From the IMG/VR virus record IMGVR_UViG_3300046656_000719, positions 1-63,939 of that record: a stretch of 63,939 nt of DNA; one strand, written 5' to 3'. The notes beneath the pieces are model-generated. The model ran no database searches. It saw nothing but the letters and a program-made list of their open reading frames with translations, and was not told where the DNA came from. Below are positions 21,571 to 29,981 of this stretch, piece by piece. A program made the translations under genes and the position numbers. Origin of the DNA: a virus. Position 1 is the first letter of the stretch. Each line of letters starts with the position of its first letter.

Positions 21571-22268
21571 GCTTCTCTCCCACAATTTCCCACTCGTACA
21601 GCCGCCTGTCGACGTTCGAACAGTGCAACGCCAAGTACGACTACCTCTACGTGACGCGCAGCGTGAAGGACACCGACAACGAGTTCACCCTCTACGGCAG
21701 CCGGGTGCATGAAGGACTGGAGATCGCAGGCCGCACGGCGATGGGCGAGGACGGCTACGGGCCCGTGGTGCCCGACACCGACCACCCGGTCGAGGTGCAA
21801 CCCTACCTAGAGTTGATCCGGCGCATCACCGCTCAGCCCGGCGAGAAGCTCTTCGAACTGCAGGTGGCGATTACGCGGGAGTTCAAGCCCTGCGAGTGGA
21901 TGGCAGCGGATGTGTGGCTGCGCGGCATCTTGGACGTCCTCGTGTTGAAGCCCCCGCGGGCGTGGGTGTTCGACTGGAAGACCGGCAAGATCAGGGACAA
22001 CCCGACGCAGCTGCAGCTGTTCGCGGCGCTGGTATTCACACTTTATCCACAGATCCACGAGGTGCGCGCTGCATTCGTGTGGCTGGGTCATGACCATATA
22101 ACGGACTCGGTTTTCCACAGGCGCGATGCGTGGCGGCTGTGGGAGGGGCTGACGGCCCGGTTCCAGAAGGTGCAGGACGCGGTGGATCTCGGCGTGTTCA
22201 AGCCGCGGCCGAGCGCGCTGTGCCGCTGGTGCGCGGCCCGACACATCTGCCCGAGTGCAAAGAGGTGA
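21567..22268 (+). CDS. PD-(D/E)XK nuclease with Cys cluster
   Basis: 233 residues, ATGA-coupled. Motifs: SYSRLSTFEQC (10-20), G-D/E in LRGILDVL (D123), DWKTGK (136-141) and QLQLFA (148-153), the classic RecB/Cas4-type catalytic core. Cys20 plus Cys219, 222 and 228 could hold a 4Fe-4S cluster, as in Cas4 and AddB nucleases. A 5'-3' exonuclease role in recombination or end processing is likely. Neighbours are the polymerase and a VRR nuclease. Confidence 0.85.
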   Translation: MSFSPTISHSYSRLSTFEQCNAKYDYLYVTRSVKDTDNEFTLYGSRVHEGLEIAGRTAMGEDGYGPVVPDTDHPVEVQPYLELIRRITAQPGEKLFELQVAITREFKPCEWMAADVWLRGILDVLVLKPPRAWVFDWKTGKIRDNPTQLQLFAALVFTLYPQIHEVRAAFVWLGHDHITDSVFHRRDAWRLWEGLTARFQKVQDAVDLGVFKPRPSALCRWCAARHICPSAKR

Positions 22269-22270
22269 GC

Positions 22271-22606
22271 ATGAGCACCGAATACGAAGTGGTGAGAGAG
22301 ATCGCCACGGAACTCACGAAGAAGCTGATCGACAGCGGCCAGCTGATCGAGGCGGGGTGGGTGGGCTTGCGTCTCGTCGCCGTGCCGCAGAATGCGCCAC
22401 AGGTGCAGCTGGACGCGATGCGGGAAGCCTTTTTCGCTGGCGCGCACCACCTGATGGCGAGCGTCATGAACGCGATGGAACCGGGCAAGGAACCCTCCGA
22501 GGAAGACATGCGACGGATGGCGATGATCCAGTCGGAGTTGGACGAGTTCATCCGCCAGTTCAAGCTGAAGCACGGGATGGGCGGGGAACAGGAGTCGAAG
22601 CAGTGA
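22271..22606 (+). CDS. Conserved-looking phage protein
   Basis: 111 residues, AGGTG ribosome site. Amphipathic helices and the 'FFAGAHHLMASVMNAM' segment resemble a small phage protein often found next to nuclease genes. Function unknown. Its stop overlaps the GTG of the VRR nuclease. Confidence 0.7.
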   Translation: MSTEYEVVREIATELTKKLIDSGQLIEAGWVGLRLVAVPQNAPQVQLDAMREAFFAGAHHLMASVMNAMEPGKEPSEEDMRRMAMIQSELDEFIRQFKLKHGMGGEQESKQ

Positions 22607-23007
22607 GCCGAGTCACCCCCGAGGGCAGGGTGAAGGCGCACGTGCGCGCCCGGCTGGCGGCGTGCCCGGTGCCGGTCTACCTCTTCATGCCGGTGCAAAA
22701 CGGCATGGGGGAGCCCTCGCTCGACTTCATCGGCTGCATCGGCGGCTGGTTCTTCGCCGTGGAAACCAAGGCGGGACACGAGATTTTCACGCCGCGGCAG
22801 CAGCACACCGCGATGCGCATGGAGGCGGCGGGAGCCGCCGTTTTTCTGGTGAACGAAGACCCCGCTACGTGGATCGTCTTCGAAGATTGGCTGATCCGCG
22901 CCGCCGCCATGGCGGCGCTGGAGCAGGGGGAACAACCGGTGCCGGAAGTCCCAGAGTGGGCGGCCCGGATACTCAATGAGGGAGTGGAAAATGGAAGTTG
23001 TCGCTAG
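22603..23007 (+). CDS. VRR-NUC domain nuclease
   Basis: 134 residues from GTG at 22603 (GTGA overlap). The VRR-NUC core is complete: an N-terminal helix, SLDFIGCIGGWFFAVETKAG (39-58, catalytic D41, E54, K56) and PRQQ (64-67). Stand-alone VRR-NUC proteins in phages are presumed structure-specific endonucleases for Holliday-type junctions. It overlaps the SNF2 helicase gene by 17 bases. Confidence 0.85.
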   Translation: MSRVTPEGRVKAHVRARLAACPVPVYLFMPVQNGMGEPSLDFIGCIGGWFFAVETKAGHEIFTPRQQHTAMRMEAAGAAVFLVNEDPATWIVFEDWLIRAAAMAALEQGEQPVPEVPEWAARILNEGVENGSCR

Positions 23008-24574
23008 TCACAAGAAACTGGTCTTCGCGCCGAACACCCCGAGCGAGGTGGTGCGGGTGATCCCGCACGCCCGCGCGTTCATGCACCGGGGTGCGGAGCA
23101 CGTGGCCGTGCACCACGGCGTCGAGGAGGCCATGGTGCTGCGTAACATGGGGCTCGCCAACATCCCGGCCCCGATACTCTCGTACTACAACTGGCCGAGC
23201 CGCGGGCTGGTGCCGATGACGCATCAGAAGCACACCGCGGCGTTCCTGAATTCGTACCGCCGCGCGCTGTGCCTGAATAGCCCCGGCACCGGCAAGACGC
23301 TCTCCGCCCTGTGGGGAGCGGACTTTCTGAAGCAGGAGGGCGTCATCAAGAAGGTGCTGATCGTGGCCCCGTTGTCGACGGTGCAATCGGTGTGGGGCAA
23401 GGAGTTGAAGTTCCACCTGCCCCACTGCAGCTTTCAGATCCTGACCGGTTCGAAGGAGCGCAAGGAGCGCCTGTTCGCGATACCGGCGGACTTCTACATC
23501 ATCAACCACGACGGGTTCACCGCGTTCCAATCGCAGCTGACGGACGTCGACCTCGTGATCTACGACGAGGCGACGGCGCTGAAGACCCCCTCGTCGCAGC
23601 GGTTTCGCATCTTCCAGAAGTGGATGATGGACTGGAACCCGTGGCTGTGGATGCTGACCGGCACGCCGATCTCGCAGTCCCCGATTGATGCGTGGACCTT
23701 GGCGCGGCTCGTGCAGTCGCCGTCTGTGCCGCGCAGCTTCACGGCGTTCCGCGACGCGGTGATGAACCGAATCTCGATGTACAAATGGGTACCGCGCAGC
23801 GATGCGTTGGAAACGTGCAAGCGGGTGCTGCAGCCGTCGATCCGCTACTCGCTGGACGAGTGCATCGACCTGCCTGTCACCAACTACGTTCCGCGTGAAA
23901 CGGAACTGACCCCGCCGCAGCAACGGGCTTACAAGGACATGGAGCGCACGGCCGTAGCGGTCTTCGCCAAGGGCAACGTGGTCGCCGCTAACGCGGCCGT
24001 CACGCTGGGTAAACTACTTCAGATCGCCTGCGGCGTGGTCTACGACAATCACGGCGGCGAGATCGGCATCGACGCCTCGCTGCGCTACGACGCGCTGCTG
24101 GAGTTGCTGGACGAGATCGGCGTGCGGCAGGGCGTGGGCCCGAGCGAGAAGGCCATCATCTTCGTGCCGCTGCGTGGCGTGCAGGAGTGGCTCACCAAGG
24201 CGCTCAAGGGCAGCCTCTACGAAGCGGTGGCGATTCACGGCGACACGAGCCCCAAGGACCGGGCCGCTATCTTCCACCGCTTCCAGAACGATGATGCCCT
24301 GAACATATTGGTACCGCACCCGAAGGTGGCCGCGCATGGGGTAGACCTCACTCGGTCGAAACATGTAATCTGGTTCGCGCCGATTTTTTCGTTGGAGATG
24401 TACGAGCAGGCGAATGCAAGGATCAGTCGCTTGACAACAGAGGGGAAGACCACTATAGTTCACCTCTACGCGACGCCCCTTGAGAAAGAGCTTTACCGGC
24501 GTCTGCAGCACAAGAAGCAGGTGCTCGCAGACTTTCTTGAACTAGTACGCGGGGTCAACAAGGACGATCTGTAG
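22991..24574 (+). CDS. SNF2-family DNA helicase/translocase
   Basis: 527 residues from the ATG at 22991 (GAGGGAG upstream). Walker A SPGTGKT at 97-103, motif II YDEA at 191-194, motif III LTGTP at 222-226, and a C-terminal RecA-like lobe with a QANARISR motif VI. This is the SNF2/RapA-like superfamily 2 type common in phages next to VRR-NUC proteins, probably acting in replication-fork or recombination steps. An internal TTATCCACA-like pair lies in the nuclease gene upstream, not here. Confidence 0.9.
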   Translation: MEVVASHKKLVFAPNTPSEVVRVIPHARAFMHRGAEHVAVHHGVEEAMVLRNMGLANIPAPILSYYNWPSRGLVPMTHQKHTAAFLNSYRRALCLNSPGTGKTLSALWGADFLKQEGVIKKVLIVAPLSTVQSVWGKELKFHLPHCSFQILTGSKERKERLFAIPADFYIINHDGFTAFQSQLTDVDLVIYDEATALKTPSSQRFRIFQKWMMDWNPWLWMLTGTPISQSPIDAWTLARLVQSPSVPRSFTAFRDAVMNRISMYKWVPRSDALETCKRVLQPSIRYSLDECIDLPVTNYVPRETELTPPQQRAYKDMERTAVAVFAKGNVVAANAAVTLGKLLQIACGVVYDNHGGEIGIDASLRYDALLELLDEIGVRQGVGPSEKAIIFVPLRGVQEWLTKALKGSLYEAVAIHGDTSPKDRAAIFHRFQNDDALNILVPHPKVAAHGVDLTRSKHVIWFAPIFSLEMYEQANARISRLTTEGKTTIVHLYATPLEKELYRRLQHKKQVLADFLELVRGVNKDDL

Positions 24575-24587
24575 CATCCCGCACCGT

Positions 24588-24605
24588 GGCCTTCGGGCCT
24601 TATTG
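24588..24605 (+). other. TTCG-tetraloop hairpin with TTATTGAA
   Basis: GGCC-TTCG-GGCC (24588-24599) followed by TTATTGAA, in the 45-bp gap between the helicase and the next gene. It matches in design the GCC-GAAA-GGC / TTATTGAA element before the polymerase. A weak terminator or translation element is possible. Confidence 0.4.
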
Positions 24606-24619
24606 AATGGAGAGTGGAA

Positions 24620-25012
24620 ATGCTGAACTACGACACTGCATCCGCGAAGTACCTCGAATTGCGTCAAGAGGTCGAGCGGATCGAGAAGGAAGCCAAGGTC
24701 AAAACAGCGGCCTTGAAGTCGGTCATGCTCGACATCGAAAACTGGTTCGCAGCGAAGGCGCAGGAGGAAGGTCTCAAGACCGTCAACACCGCGCACGGCA
24801 CCGCGTACTGGTCGACACACTACAGCGCCAAGGCGGGCAACCCGACGCTGTTCAAGGATTACGTCATCGCCAACCAAGCCTTCGACCTGCTGGAGACGCG
24901 CCCGTCGCGGCTGGCAGTGAAGAGCTTCGTGGAAGCCCACGGTGCGCCGCCGCCGGGAATCGACTACGCGGCCATCAGCGTTTTCAATCTTCGTTCTACG
25001 ACAAAGGAATAA
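24620..25012 (+). CDS. Conserved phage coiled-coil protein
   Basis: 130 residues from the ATG at 24620 (GGAG seven bases upstream; GTG at 24614 is an alternative). The N-terminal coiled coil (about 10-45) is followed by 'ENWFAAKAQEEGLKTVNTAH', 'GTAYWSTHYSA' and a C-terminal 'LLETRPSRLAVKSFVEAHG' segment. This order matches a phage family found beside ssDNA-binding genes. Function unknown; it may be a replication accessory. Confidence 0.7.
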   Translation: MLNYDTASAKYLELRQEVERIEKEAKVKTAALKSVMLDIENWFAAKAQEEGLKTVNTAHGTAYWSTHYSAKAGNPTLFKDYVIANQAFDLLETRPSRLAVKSFVEAHGAPPPGIDYAAISVFNLRSTTKE

Positions 25013-25014
25013 CC

Positions 25015-26139
25015 ATGCCTATCCAGAACCTACCCGCCCACATCGCCGCGCGCGTGGCGGCGCGCCAAGCTGCCGATACCAAGTCCTCGGTCGCCTCCTC
25101 CATCCTCGGTGACTCGGGGCTCTTCAACTACCCGCGCATCAGCATCCGCGCCGGGCGCTATCGCTTGGTCGAGGATGGCGTTGAGACCCCGGTGGGTGTG
25201 TCGCTCGATGTCATCGTCGTCGGCAGCAACCCGCGCACCTCCAAGATTTACTACTCCAAGCAGTACGACCCGACCGCGGACAACGTGCGCCCGGATTGCT
25301 TCTCCAACGATGGCATCAAGCCCGATCCCATCGTGCAGACGCCGGTCAACCCGGACTGCTCCACCTGCCCCAACAACGTGCTCGGCAGCAAGATCCTGCC
25401 GTCCGGTGCGAAGTCGAAGCTGTGCGCGGACCAGCGGCACCTCGCCGTGATCCCCGCCGCGGACCCGGGCAAGGTCTACGGGCTCACCGTGCCCGTGTCC
25501 GGCATGAAGGCGCTCAGGGAGTACGTGAAGGAATTGAACAACTACGGGGTCAACCCGGAAGAGGCCATCACGGAACTGGGCTTCGACGATCAAGCGTCGT
25601 ATCCGAAAATCACGTTCGCCCACAAGGGGTTCGTGCCGGAGAAGGCGATCCCGGCTGTCGAGCAGATGCTCGCCTCCACGGATGTGCAGGTGGTGACGCG
25701 CTCTGGTCTCACGACCGAGATGGCGAAGCTCGCCGCGCCCGCTGCGCAGCCCGCGCTCGCGGCCCCTGCTCAGCCCCAAGCCGCCGCTCCGGTGGCCGCC
25801 ACGGCCCCCGTGGCTGCTCCGGTGGCCACTCCTGCCCCTGTGGTGGTTCCGGTCACGCAGGCTGCAGCAGAGGCTCCCGTCCCGGCCTCGGCTCCCGTGA
25901 CCCCGCGCGCACCGCGGCGTGCTCCGGCAGTGCGTCCGGCTCCGGTCGCCGCGGTGGCTGCCACGCAGGCCATGGACGCGGCTGCAGCGGCTACGTCGGA
26001 CTTGTTCGCGGGCACCCCGGCTCCCGTCGCTGTTGCGCCGGTGGCCACAACTGTGGCGACTCCCGCAACAGCGGCGGCCCCCGTGGTGCCGGTTGCGTCG
26101 AGTGAACTCGCTAAAAAGCTGGACAGTATTTTCGGCTAG
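25015..26139 (+). CDS. Putative ssDNA-binding protein with Ala/Pro tail
   Basis: 374 residues, AAAGGA ribosome site. Residues 1-about 235 form a conserved-looking domain: SSILGDSG, LDVIVVGSNPRTSKIYYSKQ, then Cys motifs CFSNDG and CSTCPNN with a later LCADQ, likely a zinc site. From about 240 to 360 there is a low-complexity A/P/V linker, then SELAKKLDSIFG at the C-terminus. Domain, position between replication genes, and flexible tail ending in a short peptide are what is expected of a phage SSB-type protein, but the assignment is by context. A strong terminator follows. Confidence 0.6.
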   Translation: MPIQNLPAHIAARVAARQAADTKSSVASSILGDSGLFNYPRISIRAGRYRLVEDGVETPVGVSLDVIVVGSNPRTSKIYYSKQYDPTADNVRPDCFSNDGIKPDPIVQTPVNPDCSTCPNNVLGSKILPSGAKSKLCADQRHLAVIPAADPGKVYGLTVPVSGMKALREYVKELNNYGVNPEEAITELGFDDQASYPKITFAHKGFVPEKAIPAVEQMLASTDVQVVTRSGLTTEMAKLAAPAAQPALAAPAQPQAAAPVAATAPVAAPVATPAPVVVPVTQAAAEAPVPASAPVTPRAPRRAPAVRPAPVAAVAATQAMDAAAAATSDLFAGTPAPVAVAPVATTVATPATAAAPVVPVASSELAKKLDSIFG

Positions 26140-26151
26140 TACTCTCCCCGG

Positions 26152-26188
26152 GTTCTGTGCGACCATGGGCTGATCACCCATGCAGAAC
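26152..26188 (+). other. Nested hairpin before terminator
   Basis: Outer stem GTTCTG (26152-26157) / CAGAAC (26183-26188) encloses inner stem CATGGG (26164-26169) / CCCATG (26177-26182), with a 6-nt bulge on one side. It abuts the terminator stem at 26189, giving two stacked structures in the 118-bp gap. It may be a processing site or attenuator. Confidence 0.5.
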
Positions 26189-26231
26189 GCGCGGCAGTGG
26201 ATTTGTCCCCCACTGCCGCGCTGTCGCTTTT
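26189..26231 (+). terminator. Strong intrinsic terminator
   Basis: Perfect 12-bp stem (26189-26200 with 26210-26221), 9-nt loop, followed by TGTCGCTTTT. It separates the putative SSB gene from the primase-helicase gene and should limit read-through to the latter. Confidence 0.8.
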
Positions 26232-26257
26232 CCCCCATCTGTTCAAAGAGGTGACGA

Positions 26258-29215
26258 GTGGACACGGAAGAATTTTTCAGGCGCGTGGTCGCCCCCGCCG
26301 GGCACCTCGTGATTGCGGCGCTGCGGGCACTGCCCACTGGGGACAAGCAGTTTTGGAACGACGGAAACTACGATGCTGCCACGGGCGCGTTGCGGGCGTT
26401 GGCCCTCGACAACGACCCCGAACTCACGGTTTATTTCGGCGTCGGCACGCACGAGAACAACGTCGAAGGCAAGAAGATTCGCCGCAGGCAGGCCACTGCC
26501 GCGTGGTTCAAGGCGCTGGCGTTCGACCTCGACTGCGGCCCCGGCAAGCCCTACGCGACGCAGAAGGAAGGCGCGGCCGCGCTGTATACGGCGCTCGCCA
26601 CCTTCGATTTCCCCGAGCCCCTGCTGGTGAATTCCGGCAACGGGCTCCACGTGTACTGGCCGCTGGAGAGCGCCATGACAGCCGCGCGCTGGACGAAGGT
26701 GTCCACCGCGCTGCGCTTGGCGCTGCGCGATGGCGGTGTGTTGATCGACGAATCGAAGATCCACGACTCCTCCATGGTGCTGCGCCCAGTGGGCACGTGG
26801 CACAAGAAGCAGCAGCCGTGGAAGCAGGTCACCGTGCTCGTGGATTGCCCCGACTACCCCAACCTGCTCTTGGAAAGTAAGCTGGCACAGTGGGGCGGGA
26901 AGGTTATTTTCGCGAAAATAAGCGCGCCCGCTGCCGCCGCGCCGCGCAAGCCCCAGTCCTCGCTGGCGGCGAACATCCTCTCTGGCGGGTTCGACCCGCT
27001 CGATCTCGATCTCGTCGCGCGCGGCTGCCATCAGGTCGAAGCCCTGCTCGCCTCGGGCGGGGCCACCGACGCCGCGGGTGCCGATGTGCGGGAGCCGATG
27101 TGGCGCGCGAGTCTCGGCGTAGCCAAGTACACAGCCGATCCCGCGGACGCGGTCGTTCGTTTATGTGGACAGCATCCCGAATTCGATCTGCCCGCTAACC
27201 TCGACAAGATGAACCGCTGGGAAGGCGGCGTCACCAAGTGCAGCACCTTCGAACAGCACTGCCCCGCAGGCTGCGTTGCCTGCCCGTCCAAGGGCTTGAT
27301 CGCGTCTCCGGCGGCTCTCAATAAGTACACGCAGATTACTGTCACCACGACCACGCCCGCCAACGCAACCACGGGCGCGGCAGCCTTCGTCACCACGCGT
27401 CCGGCGCTCGGGCTGCCGCCGGGGTACTTCGCCCGCAACAGCAGGATCTTCAGGGAGTTCGAAGTCGAGAAGGTGGTGAAGGACGCCGCGGGGAAGAATC
27501 AGAAGGTGCTGGTCATGGACAGCCACGCAGTGTGCGACCAGCGGCTCGTCGTCTTCGGCTGGTTTGCCGACGCGCGCATGGAGAAGAGTACGATACACGG
27601 TGCCATCGAGTACCCGCAGGAAGGCTGGAAGGAATTTTTCATGCCCGCCGACGCGCTGGGCATGGCCGAGTTGCCGAAGTACCTGCAGAACAAGCAGATA
27701 ACCATGGACATGCAGCAGGTTCCTCGCCTGAGAAAGTACATGACCGATTTCCTCAACTATATCCAGAAGCACCAAGCCTCGGGTGCAGACGTAGCCTCCT
27801 TCGGCTGGCAGGCCGACGGCGGCTTCGTGTGCGGCAAGAACATGATCGGCGGCGCTGGCCAGTCGTGGCGATTGAACAACGAACTGGAGAAGCTCGCCGC
27901 GGATGTGTGCACGCGCGGAGACCGGGCAGCGTGGGTCGACATGACCAGCAAGCTCGCCTGCGCCGAGGCCGATCTCATCGCCTTTTCCATGCTGGTGGCA
28001 GGCTCCGGGCTCCTGCTGTCAGGCTCGGGAATCCCCTGCTACGTGTACTCCCTGTTCTCGGAAGAGACCGGCACCGGCAAGACGTTTTCGCTACGGCTCG
28101 GCAACACGCTCTTCGGCCACCCGACCGACACGATGCTGGGCTCACGCGACACCGAGAACGCCGTGTACGGCATCATGGGCTCCATGGGGAGCCTGTCGGT
28201 CGCCATCGACGAGATCACCGCCATGGACGCAGAGCGCGGCGCGGCGCTCGCGTTCCAAGCGCAAACCGGCAAGGAAAAGCGCAGGCTGAACGCGACCATC
28301 GGGCAGCGGGAGATTGCCGAGTGGCATGCTCCCCTGCGCGTCTCCACCAACCGGTCACTGCTCAACCTCTACGACAACAAGCACGTTAAAAACGAAGCCG
28401 AGAAAGCCCGCACGCTGGAACTGCGGATGGACAGCAAGGCGTGGGTGTCGCAGCAGGACATGCCCACGCTGCAGCGGGTGCTGGAAGACAACCACGGTTT
28501 CGCGGTGCCGGAGATCGCAACCGAAATCATGCGCCGCGGGACGCTGCGCGAGGTGTACGACGCCGCCACGGCAGAGTTCGAGCAGGCGTTCCCGAGCTTC
28601 GTTTTCGAGGGCGACGAGCGGTTCTACCGAGCGGGCATCATCGCAGCCTACGGTATAGGCTGCATTGGTCGCGACCTCGACCTCTTCCGCTTCAACATCG
28701 AGGACTGCGTCCAAACCGTCCTCGATCAAGTCGCGGGCATGCGTGCAGGCCGGGTGAGCAGTCGGCAGGACTGCATCGACACCATCAGCCAGTTTGTCTC
28801 GGAATTCAACAAGTTCATGGTCGTAGTGCGCGAGGATTGGTCGAACCCCGCCGCACCGAGACCGCTCGGAGCGGCAGATGCCCCGGACAACGCCTGCATC
28901 CGCATGGACATCAGGAGCAGCCCCGCGACACCGATACTGGGCGGCAGCACGCTGAAGATCAGCGCGGCCCAGCTGCGGGGCTGGACGAAAAAGGTAGGGG
29001 AAGACTACAACGGCCTCATCGACCGCCTGCGCGACGCGGGTGTGCTGAGAAAGGAGGAACGGGTGCCGCTCTACGCCGGGACATACCGCACCGTTCCCGG
29101 GCGGCCGATCTGCATCGTCCTCGACCTCACCCACACCGGCCTCGCGCCGCTCGCCAGCAAGCCCGCCCTGAACACCAACACCGTCGTTGCGCTCACGCAG
29201 CGCGGCAAACCCTGA
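26258..29215 (+). CDS. Primase-helicase (AEP-like + DUF927 helicase)
   Basis: 985 residues from GTG at 26258 (AAGAGGTG upstream). The N-terminal region has AFDLDCG (88-94) and NSGNGLHVYWP (125-135), the pattern of archaeo-eukaryotic-type primase/polymerase domains. Residues about 600-800 form a DUF927-type helicase with Walker A EETGTGKT (near 602-609) and Walker B SVAIDEIT (near 646-653). A winged-helix-like C-terminus follows. Palindrome copy 13 encodes VIFAKIS (216-222) in the linker after the primase. The gene is isolated from the upstream unit by a terminator, so it may have its own control. Confidence 0.85.
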   Translation: MDTEEFFRRVVAPAGHLVIAALRALPTGDKQFWNDGNYDAATGALRALALDNDPELTVYFGVGTHENNVEGKKIRRRQATAAWFKALAFDLDCGPGKPYATQKEGAAALYTALATFDFPEPLLVNSGNGLHVYWPLESAMTAARWTKVSTALRLALRDGGVLIDESKIHDSSMVLRPVGTWHKKQQPWKQVTVLVDCPDYPNLLLESKLAQWGGKVIFAKISAPAAAAPRKPQSSLAANILSGGFDPLDLDLVARGCHQVEALLASGGATDAAGADVREPMWRASLGVAKYTADPADAVVRLCGQHPEFDLPANLDKMNRWEGGVTKCSTFEQHCPAGCVACPSKGLIASPAALNKYTQITVTTTTPANATTGAAAFVTTRPALGLPPGYFARNSRIFREFEVEKVVKDAAGKNQKVLVMDSHAVCDQRLVVFGWFADARMEKSTIHGAIEYPQEGWKEFFMPADALGMAELPKYLQNKQITMDMQQVPRLRKYMTDFLNYIQKHQASGADVASFGWQADGGFVCGKNMIGGAGQSWRLNNELEKLAADVCTRGDRAAWVDMTSKLACAEADLIAFSMLVAGSGLLLSGSGIPCYVYSLFSEETGTGKTFSLRLGNTLFGHPTDTMLGSRDTENAVYGIMGSMGSLSVAIDEITAMDAERGAALAFQAQTGKEKRRLNATIGQREIAEWHAPLRVSTNRSLLNLYDNKHVKNEAEKARTLELRMDSKAWVSQQDMPTLQRVLEDNHGFAVPEIATEIMRRGTLREVYDAATAEFEQAFPSFVFEGDERFYRAGIIAAYGIGCIGRDLDLFRFNIEDCVQTVLDQVAGMRAGRVSSRQDCIDTISQFVSEFNKFMVVVREDWSNPAAPRPLGAADAPDNACIRMDIRSSPATPILGGSTLKISAAQLRGWTKKVGEDYNGLIDRLRDAGVLRKEERVPLYAGTYRTVPGRPICIVLDLTHTGLAPLASKPALNTNTVVALTQRGKP
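26904..26921. promoter_or_regulatory. Early-arm palindrome, copy 13 (perfect, inside primase gene)
   Basis: Perfect 18-bp match within the primase-helicase frame, at an inter-domain linker rich in Ala and Pro. A perfect copy inside a gene argues for selection on the DNA site itself. Confidence 0.9.
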
Positions 29216-29238
29216 CCTCAACCCGCAAGGAGACAGCC

Positions 29239-29421
29239 ATGACGACCAAGACCAGCGTGAATTGCCCGTTCTGCGAAAGGCCGATCCCGGTCACCGGTGG
29301 GCACATCTGCGCCGACCCGACGAAGAGCTTCCTGACCGCGCACGACTGCCACGACGCCAACCAGCCGCTGAACGGTGCCTACCCCGGCGACACCGCCGAG
29401 GAGCGCATGGAAGGCGAGTGA
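29239..29421 (+). CDS. Small CPFC zinc-binding protein
   Basis: 60 residues, AAGGAG ribosome site. CPFC at 11-14, H-I-C at 24-26 and an H-D-C-H cluster later make a probable zinc site. It is the last gene of the early arm. Confidence 0.65.
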   Translation: MTTKTSVNCPFCERPIPVTGGHICADPTKSFLTAHDCHDANQPLNGAYPGDTAEERMEGE

Positions 29422-29429
29422 CGCGGCCC

Positions 29430-29447
29430 TTATTTTCGCGAAAATAA
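29430..29447. promoter_or_regulatory. Early-arm palindrome, copy 14 (convergent junction)
   Basis: Perfect 18-bp match exactly between the stops of the last early gene (29421) and the last late gene (29449). It could act as a bidirectional roadblock or hairpin terminator, or mark the boundary of the silenced region. Confidence 0.92.
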
Positions 29448-29448
29448 G

Positions 29449-29721
29449 CTAGCGGCGGCGCCTCACCGTCGCGATGTTGGTGGTTGGATTGTAGTTGTAG
29501 TCGCTCTTGGGGCGCTTGCCGCCCGTGTACTTCGCGGCACGGTCGGTGGCGCGCTCCGCCGGGCTCATGGCGTTGCGCTCGGCCCCCTTCGGGGTCAGTT
29601 CCGAATCGCTGCCTTCCTTCAGGATGCCGTACTTCTGCAGCCGGGCCACCGCTGCCGGATAGGGCTCCTTCACGCCGCGAGCCTTCAGCTGATTCACGAG
29701 CCGGTCCAGTATTGCTGGCAT
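29449..29721 (-). CDS. Small conserved phage protein
   Basis: 90 residues, AGGAGGAG ribosome site, last gene of the late arm. The segments 'LKARGVKEPYPAAVARLQKYG', 'LTPKGAERNAMSPAERATDR' and 'YNYNPTTNIATVRRRR' look like a common small phage protein that I have seen near HNH and terminase genes. Strongly basic. Function unknown. Confidence 0.7.
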   Translation of the reverse strand: MPAILDRLVNQLKARGVKEPYPAAVARLQKYGILKEGSDSELTPKGAERNAMSPAERATDRAAKYTGGKRPKSDYNYNPTTNIATVRRRR

Positions 29722-29729
29722 GTCTCCTC

Positions 29730-29981
29730 CTACGCCATGTGTGCGCCGCGGGTGCGGCGGAAACTGCGGTTGGCCGACGCGGTGCGCACCCGCAGGTTAC
29801 CGCGCCCGGTGCCCCCGCCCTTGACGAGCGGCACCCGGTGATCGACGTCCATGTCATCACCCTTGTGTACGAGACCCTCCTTCATCAGCTGCCGCCGCGC
29901 GCGGTTGCGGGCGACCCGGTTACGAATCTGCTCGGGGCTCGACTCGTAGGCGGCTTCCTTCGCGTAGTTTCGCTGGTACAT
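29730..29981 (-). CDS. HNH endonuclease
   Basis: 83 residues. DVDHRVPLVKGGGTGRGNLR (45-64) is the HNH core (D-H, G-G, N-L) with further N at 70, on a basic N-terminal helix. Small HNH proteins assist packaging with terminase in many phages; here it lies at the end of the late arm. It shares one base with the stop of the giant gene (TGATG). Confidence 0.82.
   Translation of the reverse strand: MYQRNYAKEAAYESSPEQIRNRVARNRARRQLMKEGLVHKGDDMDVDHRVPLVKGGGTGRGNLRVRTASANRSFRRTRGAHMA

Noticed and set aside
22043-22118. TTATCCACA and TTTTCCACA (DnaA-box-like) inside the PD-(D/E)XK gene
   Set aside because: Only two, in coding sequence with residues fitting the protein, and no AT-rich unwinding region there.
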